Shown: positions 43,379-52,168, numbered from the stretch's first letter. The stretch: DNA of 63,921 nt from Alphaproteobacteria bacterium (GCA_005884765.1 VAZV01000158.1:1-63921); one strand, 5' to 3'. Translations and numbers: made by a program. Notes: generated by a model not told the origin, from the letters alone.

Positions 43379-45031
43379 ATGTTAGACACATCACGACGCG
43401 GCGCTGATCGCGCCTCCCGTCTCGCACGGGCTGCCGTGGTCACGGGCACGAGAGGAAAAGTCTGCCCCGCCGACCGCGCGACGCAGTTGCTCGAAGCGAT
43501 CATCGAGCCGGGCGACCGCGTGACGCTCGAAGGCGACAATCAGAAGCAAGCGGATTTTCTCGCCTCCGCCCTGGCGAAAGTGGATCCTGCGCGGGTGCAC
43601 GACCTGCACATGGTGCAGTCCGTGTTGGCACTGCCCGACCATCTCGCCGTGTTCGAGCGCGGTATCGCTAAACGGCTGGATTTCTCTTTTGCGGGACCGC
43701 AGAGCCGCAAGCTCGCCGAACTGGTCGCGAACGGGACGGTGAAGATCGGGGCGATCCATACCTATCTCGAACTCTATGCTCGCATGCTGGTCGACCTGAC
43801 GCCGCGCGTGGCGCTCATCGTCGCCGACAAGGCGGATCGCAACGGCAACCTCTACACTGGCCCCAATACCGAAGACACGCCGACCATCGCCGAGGCTGCG
43901 GCCTTTCGTGGCGGCATCGTCGTCGCCCAGGTCAACGAGATCGTGGACCGGCTGCCGCGGGTCGACGTTCCCGGCGACTGGGTCGATGTCGTGGTGCCGA
44001 GCCCGAAGCCCTATCTGATCGATCCACTGTTCACGCGCGACCCCGCCAAGATCAGGAACGAGAACGTGCTGATGGCGATGATGGCGATCGCGGCGGTCTA
44101 CGAGCCCTACCAGGTGCAGCGGCTCAATCACGGCATCGGTTATGCGACCGCGGCGATCGAACTGATCCTGCCAACCTATGCCGCCCAGCGCGGACTGAAG
44201 GGCAAGATCGCCAGCCATTTCGTGCTGAATCCGCACCCGACCCTGATCCCTGCGATCGAAGCCGGCTTCGTCGACAGCGTCTATTGCTTCGGCTCCGAGC
44301 TGGGCATGGAACGCTATGTCTCGAACCGCGCCGAGATCTTCCCGGTTGGCGCCGACGGCAATCTGCGGTCCAACCGCGCGCTCGCACAGGTCGCCGGACA
44401 ATATGCCTGCGACCTCTTCGTCGGCGGCACGTTGCAGATCGACGCGCAGGGCAACAGCTCGACGGCGACGAAGGACCGGATCACGGGCTTCGGCGGGGCG
44501 CCCAATATGGGCGCCGACCCGCGTGGCCGCCGCCACGACAGTCCCACCTGGCTGCGCGCCGGTCAGGAAGCCGGCGAGAGCCTGCGCGGACGCAAGCTTG
44601 TGGTGCAGATGGTGCAAACCCATCAGCCGAATGGCGCACCGAGCTTCGTCGAACGGCTCGACGCGTTCGACCTCGCAGCCTCGGCCGGGTTCGCGCTGCC
44701 GCCGGTGATGATCTATGGCGACGACGTCACCCATGTCGTGACCGAACGTGGCGTGGCCAACCTCTTGCGCTGCCGCTCGCCGCAGGAGCGCGAAGCGGCC
44801 CTGCGCGCCGTTGCCGGCGATACCGAGTTCGGGAGGCGACAGCCGTCCGAAACGAGCGACAGCCTTCGCCGCCGCGGCATCGTGATGTTCCCATCCGATC
44901 TCGGGATCGACGTCAACACCGCAACTCGCGACTTGCTCGCGGCCCAATCCATCGACGACCTCGTGACGGCGTCAGGCGGACTTTACGCGCAGCCGGCGAG
45001 ATTCCGCCCCCGCTACGGTTCTCCACGTTGA
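43379..45031 (+). CDS. mdcA: Malonate decarboxylase alpha-subunit homologue (malonate:acetyl transferase)
   Basis: This 550-residue protein, the full family length, matches MdcA: PGDRVTLEGDNQKQADFLAS, RVHDLHMVQSVL, LDFSFAGPQSRKLAEL, IGAIHTYLELYARML, NLYTGPNTEDTPTIAEAAAF and PVMIYGDDVTHVVTE. In malonate decarboxylase this subunit swaps acetyl for malonyl on the carrier thiol. The usual partners (acyl carrier MdcC, decarboxylase MdcD/E, MdcB, MdcG) are absent here. The next gene, 15 bases on, is malonyl-CoA decarboxylase instead. A CoA-level transfer is therefore inferred. The ATG at 43379 has GAAGGA upstream. Confidence 0.88.
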   Translation: MLDTSRRGADRASRLARAAVVTGTRGKVCPADRATQLLEAIIEPGDRVTLEGDNQKQADFLASALAKVDPARVHDLHMVQSVLALPDHLAVFERGIAKRLDFSFAGPQSRKLAELVANGTVKIGAIHTYLELYARMLVDLTPRVALIVADKADRNGNLYTGPNTEDTPTIAEAAAFRGGIVVAQVNEIVDRLPRVDVPGDWVDVVVPSPKPYLIDPLFTRDPAKIRNENVLMAMMAIAAVYEPYQVQRLNHGIGYATAAIELILPTYAAQRGLKGKIASHFVLNPHPTLIPAIEAGFVDSVYCFGSELGMERYVSNRAEIFPVGADGNLRSNRALAQVAGQYACDLFVGGTLQIDAQGNSSTATKDRITGFGGAPNMGADPRGRRHDSPTWLRAGQEAGESLRGRKLVVQMVQTHQPNGAPSFVERLDAFDLAASAGFALPPVMIYGDDVTHVVTERGVANLLRCRSPQEREAALRAVAGDTEFGRRQPSETSDSLRRRGIVMFPSDLGIDVNTATRDLLAAQSIDDLVTASGGLYAQPARFRPRYGSPR

Positions 45032-45046
45032 AGACGGGAAACAACT

Positions 45047-46321
45047 ATGAGCCCGAACATGCAAACCTCAAGCGGCCGGTCGAACGCGAAGCCCGCGCCG
45101 GCTGATCGCGCAAAACAGCTGGCTGCGACACTCCTATCGGAACGCGGCGAGGCGTCCGGCGCGCAGATCGCATGCGAACTGCACCGCGTGCTGGGCGCCC
45201 TCGATGCGGGCGACCGACACAGCTTCCAGCGCTATCTTGCGACGGAGTTTCAGCCCGATAGAGCTGCGCTGCGCGCGGCGGCGGAGCGCTATCTCGCCGA
45301 TGGGACGGCGGAAGCCGCAGCCGCTCTCGCGCGGGTCGCCGATCCGCCCCGCCAGGAATTGCTGCGGCGAATCAACATGGCACCCGGGGGCACCGGCGTG
45401 CTGATCGCGATGCGCAGTGAAATCACCGCGCATCTGCGTGACGAGCCGGAATTGAAGCTGCTCGACGCCGACCTCAGGCATCTCTTCGCCTCGTGGTTCA
45501 ACCGCGGCTTTCTCGAGCTGCGGCGGATCGACTGGCGGTCCCCGGCTGCGGTGCTGGAAAAACTGATCGCCTATGAGGCGGTGCATGAGATCAAGGGCTG
45601 GGACGATCTGCGACGGCGGCTTGCGTCCGATCGCCGCTGCTTCGCATTCTTCCATCCCGCGCTTCCCGGCGAGCCGCTGATCTTCGTCGAAGTCGCACTG
45701 GTGCAGGGGCTGGCCACAGCCATGCCGCCGCTGCTCGCACGGGAGACGGATGAAGAGACCGCACGGGCGCAAGCTGCGCGCGCTGACACCGCGATTTTCT
45801 ATTCGATCTCCAACTGCCAGGACGGCCTGCGCGGCATATCGTTCGGCAATTTCCTGATCAAGCAGGTGGTCGAGGAGCTCAAGGCGGAGTTTCCGCAGCT
45901 CAAGCAATTTTCCACCCTGTCGCCTGTACCGGGGTTGCGGCGCTGGCTCGGTCAACGGCTTGCGAATGGAAGCGATCCCGATGCCGCGTTGTTGCTCGAA
46001 CTCGAACGCGATGGCTGGTGGAATGACCCGGCGCGGAGCGAGAAGCTGCGCGCGCCCTTGCTGCGGCTTTGCGCCCGCTATCTGACACGGAAGCCCTCGA
46101 TACGCATCGACCCCGTCGCGCGTTTTCACCTCGGCAATGGCGCGCGGCTCGAACGAATCAATTGGCTCGGCAACAACGCGCCACGCGGCATGCAGGAATC
46201 CTTCGGCATCATGGTGAACTACCTCTACGACCGCGACACCATCAACAACAACCACGAAGCCTTTGTGCGTGACGGCACCGTCGTGCGTTCGCCGGAGGTC
46301 GACGCGCTGCTCCAATCTTGA
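45047..46321 (+). CDS. Malonyl-CoA decarboxylase
   Basis: This is a 424-residue protein of the MLYCD/MatA family. It has an N-terminal helical region, and from about residue 140 the GNAT-like catalytic domain: AYEAVHEIKGWDDLRRRLAS, RCFAFFHPALPGEPLIFVEV, IFYSISNCQDGLRGISFGN. It also has the C-terminal RFHLGNGARLERINWLGN with the conserved His, and MVNYLYDRDTINNNHEAF. It converts malonyl-CoA to acetyl-CoA and CO2. It is co-transcribed with the mdcA-like gene. In rhizobia it is more often found with matB (malonyl-CoA synthetase) and matC, neither of which is here. Confidence 0.93.
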   Translation: MSPNMQTSSGRSNAKPAPADRAKQLAATLLSERGEASGAQIACELHRVLGALDAGDRHSFQRYLATEFQPDRAALRAAAERYLADGTAEAAAALARVADPPRQELLRRINMAPGGTGVLIAMRSEITAHLRDEPELKLLDADLRHLFASWFNRGFLELRRIDWRSPAAVLEKLIAYEAVHEIKGWDDLRRRLASDRRCFAFFHPALPGEPLIFVEVALVQGLATAMPPLLARETDEETARAQAARADTAIFYSISNCQDGLRGISFGNFLIKQVVEELKAEFPQLKQFSTLSPVPGLRRWLGQRLANGSDPDAALLLELERDGWWNDPARSEKLRAPLLRLCARYLTRKPSIRIDPVARFHLGNGARLERINWLGNNAPRGMQESFGIMVNYLYDRDTINNNHEAFVRDGTVVRSPEVDALLQS

Positions 46322-46456
46322 ACGAGCCGGCGCTCGCATCAGGGCGGCAGAAAGGCGGTGAATGACGACAAGAGATCAAAATCTCAACCGGCCGCGCCAC
46401 TCTGCGCCGCCCACGCCATGCAACCAGATACCCCCATCCTTGAAGGAAGAGATATC

Positions 46457-47236
46457 ATGATGATGAACAGACGCGCTTTTTCCGCTGCCCTCGTGAGCGG
46501 TGCTGCAGCTTCGCTGATCTCCACGCGTGGCATGGCCGCAAATTCAACGCCAGTAAAGGCCCGCAACGTCGTGCTGGTGCATGGACTGTTCGCCGACGGC
46601 TCGTGCTGGTCCGAGGTGATCGCGCGATTGCAGACGGCCGGCCTCAACGCGACCTCCGTGCAGAACCCGCTGACCACGCTGCCCGAAGCGGTTGCGTCCG
46701 CCGAGCGTGTGCTGGCGCGGCAGGATGGCCCGACGGTTCTGGTCGGTCATTCCTTCTCCGGGATGATCGTCACGGAGGCAGGCGTGCATCCGAACGTCTC
46801 CGCGCTGGTCTATGTCGCGGCGCGGGCGCCGGATGCGGGCGAGGACTACACGGCACTCGCCAAGAGCTATCCGACGCCGCCCGCAACCGCAGGCATCGTC
46901 TTCGACGGTGACGAAGGTCGCCTTTCCGAGCAAGCCTTCCTGCGCGATTTTGCGGGCGACCTGCCGACAGCCAAAGCCAAGGTGCTCTATGCCGTGCAGG
47001 AGCCGTTCCACAAGGCGCTGCTCACCGGAAAGACCACCAATGCGGCGTGGCGATCGAAGCCGAGTTTCTATGCCGTTTCCACCGAGGACCGCACGATCAA
47101 TCCGGACCTCGAGCGCTTCATGGCCAAGCGCATGGGTGCCAAGACCATCGAGGTTAAAGCGAGTCACCTGTCGCTTATCTCTCAACCTGATGAAATCACG
47201 CAACTCATCCTGGAAGCTGCCGGCCTGCGCGCATGA
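46457..47236 (+). CDS. Exported alpha/beta hydrolase
   Basis: This is a 259-residue protein with a Tat-like signal (MMMNRRAFSAALVSGAAASL). The hydrolase part has VVLVHGLFADGSCW (oxyanion region), the nucleophile elbow VGHSFSGM and a late His in KASHLSLISQ, the pattern of EstA-like or pyrethroid-hydrolase-type small esterases. The ATG at 46457 with GAAGGAAGAG before it was preferred over an upstream start lacking signal features. It lies 135 bases after malonyl-CoA decarboxylase and may belong to the same unit, but a role in malonate use is not evident. Confidence 0.85.
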   Translation: MMMNRRAFSAALVSGAAASLISTRGMAANSTPVKARNVVLVHGLFADGSCWSEVIARLQTAGLNATSVQNPLTTLPEAVASAERVLARQDGPTVLVGHSFSGMIVTEAGVHPNVSALVYVAARAPDAGEDYTALAKSYPTPPATAGIVFDGDEGRLSEQAFLRDFAGDLPTAKAKVLYAVQEPFHKALLTGKTTNAAWRSKPSFYAVSTEDRTINPDLERFMAKRMGAKTIEVKASHLSLISQPDEITQLILEAAGLRA

Positions 47237-47506
47237 GGTGAGCGGGTGAAGCCGAGTAAAAGGAGCTCACCTTCAGGAACAAGAGGCAAGACTCGCTTGC
47301 AGGTGTCAAAGCGAATCCTCTTCCTGACGCCCCGACGCTGGCGTCAAGTCTGTGGGTAGCGATCCGCAGGCGACGGTGGCAAGAAAGCCTGGTCGCCGAG
47401 GAGAGCGCGGAATAAGCCGTAAACCATTGCGCAGGGAAGGCCGGACTGTTTCGGCGAACCTGTGGCGACTACGCTCGCGCGCTTTTTTTGTTTGCGTGCG
47501 AGGCTG

Positions 47507-47527
47507 CGGGTGCTTGCTGAGCACCCG
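47507..47527. terminator. Stem-loop at the end of the ParA-like gene pair
   Basis: CGGGTGCT (47507-47514) pairs perfectly with AGCACCCG (47520-47527) around a 5-base loop, 4 bases beyond the stop of the minus-strand ATPase gene. No T run follows on the minus strand, so it may stabilise the transcript rather than end it. Confidence 0.5.
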
Positions 47528-47531
47528 GCTT

Positions 47532-48200
47532 TCACGACCGCTGCAAGATCAAGCTCATCTCGATCTCGCGAAAGCTGAAATAGTTCCTGCGGATCCATTG
47601 ATGCAGTTCGGTCGATGAATCCCTTTCCTGCCGCAGATAGCCGGTGAACGAGAACGTCAGGCGGTCGATATAGGTCTTCAGGAATAGTGGCAGCGCACTG
47701 AGGCGGAGCGTGTGGCCCTGGGTGAGGGCCTCGGACAATTCGCCGCGCACCACATATTCGTTGTCGACCGTGATGAAATTGGCGGGGGAAATCTGATGCC
47801 GCAGCATCTCATGGCCGCGCACCGAAACGCGGTCGTTGTCGGCAACGAACAGCACCATCGGCGCCACGTTGCGCCTCCTGGCCTCCTTCATGAAGCCGAT
47901 CTCCTCCGACATCTTGAAGAACTCGTCGAAGGCGTGAAAGCCCAGATCGATCACTTTGCCGAGCCCGTCATCGACGATGACGCGGTCCATCAGCTGCATC
48001 TTGCCGAAGGTGTCCATGACATCGGCGGTTTCGGTGACGTGCGGCAGATATTCGAGCAGCGACGGCTCCTTCAGGTTGAGGTCGAAGGCCGCCACATTGC
48101 CGTTCTTGAGCAGCAGGAATTCGCAGAGCAGCCGCGCGATCAGCGTCTTGCCGACCTGCGGGCGGGGCGAACAGATGATATAGACGGGAGTCGCGGGCAT
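47532..48200 (-). CDS. Divergent ParA/MinD-like P-loop ATPase
   Basis: This 222-residue protein has a deviant Walker A, CSPRPQVGKTLIARLL (residues 10-25), in which the signature Lys of KGGVGKT is replaced (PRPQVGKT). A later VAAFDLNLKEPSL fits the switch region of ParA proteins. The C-terminal half (SFTGYLRQERDSSTELHQWI) is unlike standard ParA. It follows another ParA-like gene after a 65-base gap on the same strand. There is no ParB or parS-like sequence nearby. It may pair with the upstream ATPase; its function is unknown. Confidence 0.75.
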   Translation of the reverse strand: MPATPVYIICSPRPQVGKTLIARLLCEFLLLKNGNVAAFDLNLKEPSLLEYLPHVTETADVMDTFGKMQLMDRVIVDDGLGKVIDLGFHAFDEFFKMSEEIGFMKEARRRNVAPMVLFVADNDRVSVRGHEMLRHQISPANFITVDNEYVVRGELSEALTQGHTLRLSALPLFLKTYIDRLTFSFTGYLRQERDSSTELHQWIRRNYFSFREIEMSLILQRS

Positions 48201-48265
48201 TGGAGATTATATCAGGCGAAATATCGGCCCGATCCAGCCCAATCACCTCGGCCGAGGCAAGTATT

Positions 48266-49021
48266 TTATTTTTCGCCGCCGCGCAGGACCGATTTGCCGC
48301 CACCGACAAGGTCGGTCAGCTTGATGCGGTCGAACTCGCTCCAGACATTGGCGAGCCAGTGCCGGACATAGCCGCGCAGCACGAACGAATAATTCGCGGG
48401 GTCGTCGTGGATGCCCTTGTTGGCGACGAATTTGAGGAACGGCACGGACGCGACCTCGACCTGCTCAAAAGCCATTTCGTTGAGTTTCGGGATGGTCAGG
48501 TCGGTGGCGTCCTTGATGCGGTGGAAATAGGAATTGTAGGTCGACTGGTCCCATTCGAAGAAGCTCGTGTTGTTGATGAAGTTCTTCACCAGGAAATACT
48601 TCGCGCCGGTCATGAAATTCGCGGTTTCGGCGATTTCGTCGAGCGAGGCGATCGAGGAACCCAGGATGTGGAACACGGCAAAGGTGATTTGTCCCGACTT
48701 CGCCGCGTCGAGAAAGCCGATATCGCGCAGCGCAACCAGAGAGGGCGACATCAGTCCGGCGCGGACGTCGATCACGGTGACGGAGGGGCTGACCGCGTTC
48801 AGCGTATCGAAGATCTTCATCTGATCCGGGGTCGTCGTCATATCGACGATCTCGGTGATGTCAGGGTGGAAGCGCTTGAGCGTCCCGCGCGGGGACTCGG
48901 TGTCGAACGCGCGGGTCGGCACGTTGTTGGCGCTGAAATAATCCAGCAGCGTTCGCGACACCGTGGTCTTGCCGACCCCGCCCTTATCAGCACCCACTAC
49001 AATCACTACCGGCTTCGCCAT
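48266..49021 (-). CDS. ParA/MinD-like ATPase
   Basis: This 251-residue protein has the full deviant Walker A GADKGGVGKTTVSRTLLDYF (residues 10-29), with the signature Lys13, and a TRAFDTESPRGTLKRF switch region. The middle has VTVIDVRAGLMSPSLVAL, a Walker B-like segment. Lacking a ParB partner, it is more like the orphan MinD-type ATPases that place or mobilise protein cargo. It is the first gene of a pair with the divergent ATPase downstream. It stands next to the LemA/M48 genes, but these are a separate unit. Confidence 0.8.
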   Translation of the reverse strand: MAKPVVIVVGADKGGVGKTTVSRTLLDYFSANNVPTRAFDTESPRGTLKRFHPDITEIVDMTTTPDQMKIFDTLNAVSPSVTVIDVRAGLMSPSLVALRDIGFLDAAKSGQITFAVFHILGSSIASLDEIAETANFMTGAKYFLVKNFINNTSFFEWDQSTYNSYFHRIKDATDLTIPKLNEMAFEQVEVASVPFLKFVANKGIHDDPANYSFVLRGYVRHWLANVWSEFDRIKLTDLVGGGKSVLRGGEK

Positions 49022-49184
49022 GGAATTTCCTTAAACCGCGCCCCCGATCGCGGCAGGCGACCGGCAAGTCCTGTATCTGCTTTGGGTGCGAACATGGCAG
49101 AAACAAGGGAGAATTCAAATTCCTTAAGCCGCCGAGGCGACTATTCGTGGTGATTTCATCAACATAGCGGGCTTTCGTGAAATG

Positions 49185-50420
49185 TTAGTGGCGGTCCCAC
49201 GGGCCGGCGGGGTTGCCCCAAGGCCGCGGCGGCGCGCCTTGTGGGGAATCCGGTGACCCGCCGGCGGGATCGGTTGGGCTTCCCCAGGGTCCGGCCGGCG
49301 GCTGGGTCTGGCCGTCGCCGGGCTGCGCGACCTGGTCGTCTGGCCCAACTTGAGGGTAGTCTTGAGGGTGCATCGGCAAGGCCAGCGGGCCCTTGTAGTG
49401 CCCGCCCGCATACCTCACGAGCGCCTGCACCCGCGACTCCACCGAAGGATGGGTCGCAAACAGATCGGAAAAACCTTCGCGCGGGTTGTCGACGCACAGT
49501 TCCATCACCGCCGACGTCGCGCCGGGAAGTTCGCCGCGGCCTTCGATCTTGCGCAGCGCCGAGATCATGGCATCGGGGTTTTTGGTCAACTCGACCGAGC
49601 CGGCATCGGCAAGCAGTTCGCGCGAGCGCGACAGCGCCAGCCGCACCAGTTGCGACAAAGCCCAGGCGAGCGCAATCAGCACGACTGCGACGATAATGAT
49701 GACGATCGCGCCGCCGCCCGAACTCTTCCTGTCGCCGCTGCCGCTATCCGAGGAAGAAGATGACGAGGACGAAGACGACCATGAGGAGCCGCGGCCATAA
49801 CCCCAGCCGTAATTGCCAAAGTTGAAGAACGTCCGGAAGAACAATTCGGCGAAGAAGCCGACGACGCCGGCGATAATCACCGCAATCACCATCATCTGCA
49901 CGTCGCCGTTGCGGATGTGGGTGAGTTCGTGGCCGAGCACGGCCTCGATCTCCTGGTCGTTGAGCGCGTTCAACAGGCCGCTCGTCACGGTGACGGCATA
50001 TTGCCTCTGGTTGAGCCCGGTCGCGTAGGCATTCAGCACGTCACTTTCCACGACCTTCAGCTTCGGCATTGGAATGCCGCGGGAGATGCAGAGATTTTCC
50101 AACAGATTATAGAGCCGTGGCTGCTGCTGCCGGGTGACGTCCTCGCCGCCGGTGACCGCATCGATGATCGACTGGTGGAAGAAGTAGGCGATTACGATCC
50201 ACAACGCGGCCGCCCCGGTCGAGTAGGGAAGCGTCCTGATCACGTCGCTGAACGCTACCCTGAGATAATAGTCGGCCGGCGCGCCGCCATAATTGAACAC
50301 CTCGATGATCAGCGCGCCGGCGTAGACGATCACATAGACGAGCACGAACAGACCGGCGAGCAGCAGCATCGAGCGGAACTTGTTCGACGCAATGTGCGTA
50401 TAAAGACCGTACGCGGCCAT
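49185..50420 (-). CDS. M48-family membrane metalloprotease
   Basis: This is a 411-residue protein. Two N-terminal helices (about residues 17-40 and 70-85) precede the zinc motif HELTH (164-168) in LGHELTHIRNGD, with a downstream SRELLADAGSVEL giving the third ligand. A further helix near 238-262 and a Pro/Gly-rich tail (last 55 residues) follow. A run of about 12 Ser (residues 212-225) separates two helices. HtpX-like proteases degrade damaged membrane proteins. The LemA gene 27 bases upstream is its usual partner. Confidence 0.9.
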   Translation of the reverse strand: MAAYGLYTHIASNKFRSMLLLAGLFVLVYVIVYAGALIIEVFNYGGAPADYYLRVAFSDVIRTLPYSTGAAALWIVIAYFFHQSIIDAVTGGEDVTRQQQPRLYNLLENLCISRGIPMPKLKVVESDVLNAYATGLNQRQYAVTVTSGLLNALNDQEIEAVLGHELTHIRNGDVQMMVIAVIIAGVVGFFAELFFRTFFNFGNYGWGYGRGSSWSSSSSSSSSSDSGSGDRKSSGGGAIVIIIVAVVLIALAWALSQLVRLALSRSRELLADAGSVELTKNPDAMISALRKIEGRGELPGATSAVMELCVDNPREGFSDLFATHPSVESRVQALVRYAGGHYKGPLALPMHPQDYPQVGPDDQVAQPGDGQTQPPAGPWGSPTDPAGGSPDSPQGAPPRPWGNPAGPWDRH

Positions 50421-50447
50421 GGCTGCTCCGCCGGAAGGCTTTTTCGG

Positions 50448-51008
50448 TCAGAATTTCACCGACGGCGCTGCCTCGACTTCGGTGCGGCTGGTACCGAGAT
50501 CGAAGAAATCCTTGCGGGTGAAGCCGAACATGCCGGCGAACAAGGCGGCCGGCATCTGCTGGATGCCGGTGTTGTATTCCTGGACCGCGTTGTTGAAGAA
50601 GCGGCGGCTGGCCGCGATCTTGTTTTCCAGGTCGGACAATTCGCTCGCCAATTGCTGGAAGTTGGCGTTGGCCTTGAGATCCGGATAGGCCTCCGACAGC
50701 GCGATCAGCCGGCCGAGCGCTCCGGAGAGCTGATTTTCCGCGGCCGATACCTGGGCCGGCCCCTGTGCCGACATTGCCGAGTTGCGCGCCTTGATCACGT
50801 CATCGAGCGTGCCGCGCTCATGCGCGGCATAGCCCTTCACCGTCTCGACCAGGTTCGGGATCAGGTCGTGGCGCTGCTTGAGCTGCACGTCGATATCAGC
50901 GAAGGCCTGGTTGACGCGCTGGCCGAGCGCGACCAGACGGTTATACGCGCCGAAGGCGAACAGCACGAGAATGACGATGACGCCGATAATGATCCAGCCG
51001 GACGACAT
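50448..51008 (-). CDS. lemA: LemA-family protein
   Basis: This 186-residue protein has one N-terminal helix (WIIIGVIVILVLFAFGAYNR) and the LemA helical body: RVNQAFADIDVQLKQRHDLI, PNLVETVKGYAAHERG, AENQLSGALGRLIALSEAYP and RRFFNNAVQEYNTGIQQMPA. The ATG at 51006-51008 has AGGAG upstream on the minus strand. It forms an operon with the M48 protease. The molecular role of LemA is not defined; an envelope location is inferred from the helix. Confidence 0.93.
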   Translation of the reverse strand: MSSGWIIIGVIVILVLFAFGAYNRLVALGQRVNQAFADIDVQLKQRHDLIPNLVETVKGYAAHERGTLDDVIKARNSAMSAQGPAQVSAAENQLSGALGRLIALSEAYPDLKANANFQQLASELSDLENKIAASRRFFNNAVQEYNTGIQQMPAALFAGMFGFTRKDFFDLGTSRTEVEAAPSVKF

Positions 51009-51151
51009 GGCAAAGAACTCCTGGTGGGAACAGCGAGGGCTCAGCGAACGTAAACCAAAATCGGAGCCTGCGGCAGGGGCGCCCTTGAGGTGAATATCTC
51101 CTTGGTCTGATGTAAGAGGACAATAGTTCAGGGTTAAAGGGACGGGCTGGT

Positions 51152-52129
51152 TTAACTTTCCTTCATCACCGCATCGCCCCAGCACCAGCGCCTTGCCAGC
51201 GCATACGAGATTTTGTCGCGGCGCGGTATCTTTGCGGTGGTGAGACCGTTTGAGGTGCAGAGTTTCGCCGATATTTCGACTTTGCTGGCCACCGGCTGTG
51301 CCAGCACGCGGGCGGGATGTTGTGCTACTGGTACTCGCGACAATACGACATAGCTGAATTTCTCGTCCTCAAAAGGAAGCTCCGCGCCCTTGACCTGCTT
51401 GTGCGCCTGCGAGCGGGGGAGGCGCTGGGAGAAATGACACCAGTCCGGTGCGGAGAGCGGACATCGGCCGTCGTGCGGGCAGGGCGCGGCAACATGGGCG
51501 CCCGCGACGATCAACTGCTCGCGCAACGCGATGATCCGCGCGTAGCCTGCAGGCGTGCCGGGCTCGACCACCAGCAACGTATCGCGGGTTTTGTCCCACA
51601 TCGCCTCTGCAAGCGGCTGGCGTTCCCGCTCGCCCAGTTCGCCGATCAGGTAGCTCGCGGTCACGAGGTCGGCTGGTTCGGCCTCGGCGAGTGCCGCGCG
51701 GGCATCGCCCTTTGCGTATTCTAGATTGTTCAGCTGCGCATTGCCGCGTGCGAGATCCAGCGCCAGCGTGCGCAACGCAACGTTGGTGTCGATCATCGTA
51801 AAGATCTGCAGCGACGCAAAGGCTTCGGCGGCGGCCCAGGCGGCCGTTCCGGGGCCGGCGCCGAGATCGAGCAGGCTTTGGGGCGCGAAGTCCGGCCTGA
51901 TTGCGCGGAGTGCGTTCAGGCTCGCGGTGACGGTGGAATAGGTCGCCGGCATCCGCGCCAGCGCATAGGCCAGCGCGTCAGCCTCGGACCTGATCGCGCC
52001 GGAGCCGCCGCCATCGCGATAGGTTCTTGAGATCAGCGCGGCACGGGCTGCGAGTTCGCCGCGCGACAGGCCTTGCAGCCTGGCATCGAGGGCTGCCTTG
52101 AGTTCAGTGGGAAAAGAGGGAGCGGTCAT
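51152..52129 (-). CDS. Rsm22-like small-ribosomal-subunit methyltransferase family protein
   Basis: This 325-residue protein has a Rossmann methyltransferase core with LLDLGAGPGTAAWAAAEAF (about residues 85-103). A Cys motif CPHDGRCPL, then DWCHFSQRLPRS (about 215-240), matches the iron-sulfur-binding cysteines of mitochondrial Rsm22 relatives. It is thought to act in small ribosomal subunit assembly or rRNA methylation. It follows smc by 39 bases, and its ribosome-binding region lies within a perfect hairpin (52135-52160). A GTG at 52147 inside the hairpin is an alternative start. Confidence 0.88.
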   Translation of the reverse strand: MTAPSFPTELKAALDARLQGLSRGELAARAALISRTYRDGGGSGAIRSEADALAYALARMPATYSTVTASLNALRAIRPDFAPQSLLDLGAGPGTAAWAAAEAFASLQIFTMIDTNVALRTLALDLARGNAQLNNLEYAKGDARAALAEAEPADLVTASYLIGELGERERQPLAEAMWDKTRDTLLVVEPGTPAGYARIIALREQLIVAGAHVAAPCPHDGRCPLSAPDWCHFSQRLPRSQAHKQVKGAELPFEDEKFSYVVLSRVPVAQHPARVLAQPVASKVEISAKLCTSNGLTTAKIPRRDKISYALARRWCWGDAVMKES

Positions 52130-52134
52130 CTTCT

Positions 52135-52160
52135 TTCCCTCTTCCACAAGGAAGAGGGAA
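52135..52160 (-). promoter_or_regulatory. Perfect hairpin over the ribosome-binding site of the Rsm22-like gene
   Basis: TTCCCTCTTCC (52135-52145) and GGAAGAGGGAA (52150-52160) form a perfect 11-bp stem with a 4-base loop between smc and the Rsm22-like gene. On the minus-strand transcript the 3' arm GGAAGAGGGAA contains the purine-rich sequence that would bind the ribosome 6-10 bases before the ATG. Folding would hide it, or provide a processing site between the cistrons. Confidence 0.65.
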
Positions 52161-52168
52161 TCAAGGGT

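Noticed and set aside
43391..44947. 518-codon minus-strand frame opposite mdcA
   Set aside because: Same GC-driven shadow effect; the plus strand is a full-length MdcA.
43379..45031. Annotation of the mdcA-like gene as a general acetyl-CoA hydrolase/transferase
   Set aside because: The sequence follows MdcA-specific motifs over its whole length, and the next gene acts on malonyl-CoA.
43379..47236. A complete malonate decarboxylase (mdc) operon
   Set aside because: No mdcB, C, D, E, G or H follows; the downstream genes are malonyl-CoA decarboxylase and an exported hydrolase.
47532..49021. A plasmid or chromosome partition (parAB) locus
   Set aside because: No ParB-like gene or iterated parS-type sites are seen, and one of the two ATPases lacks the signature lysine.
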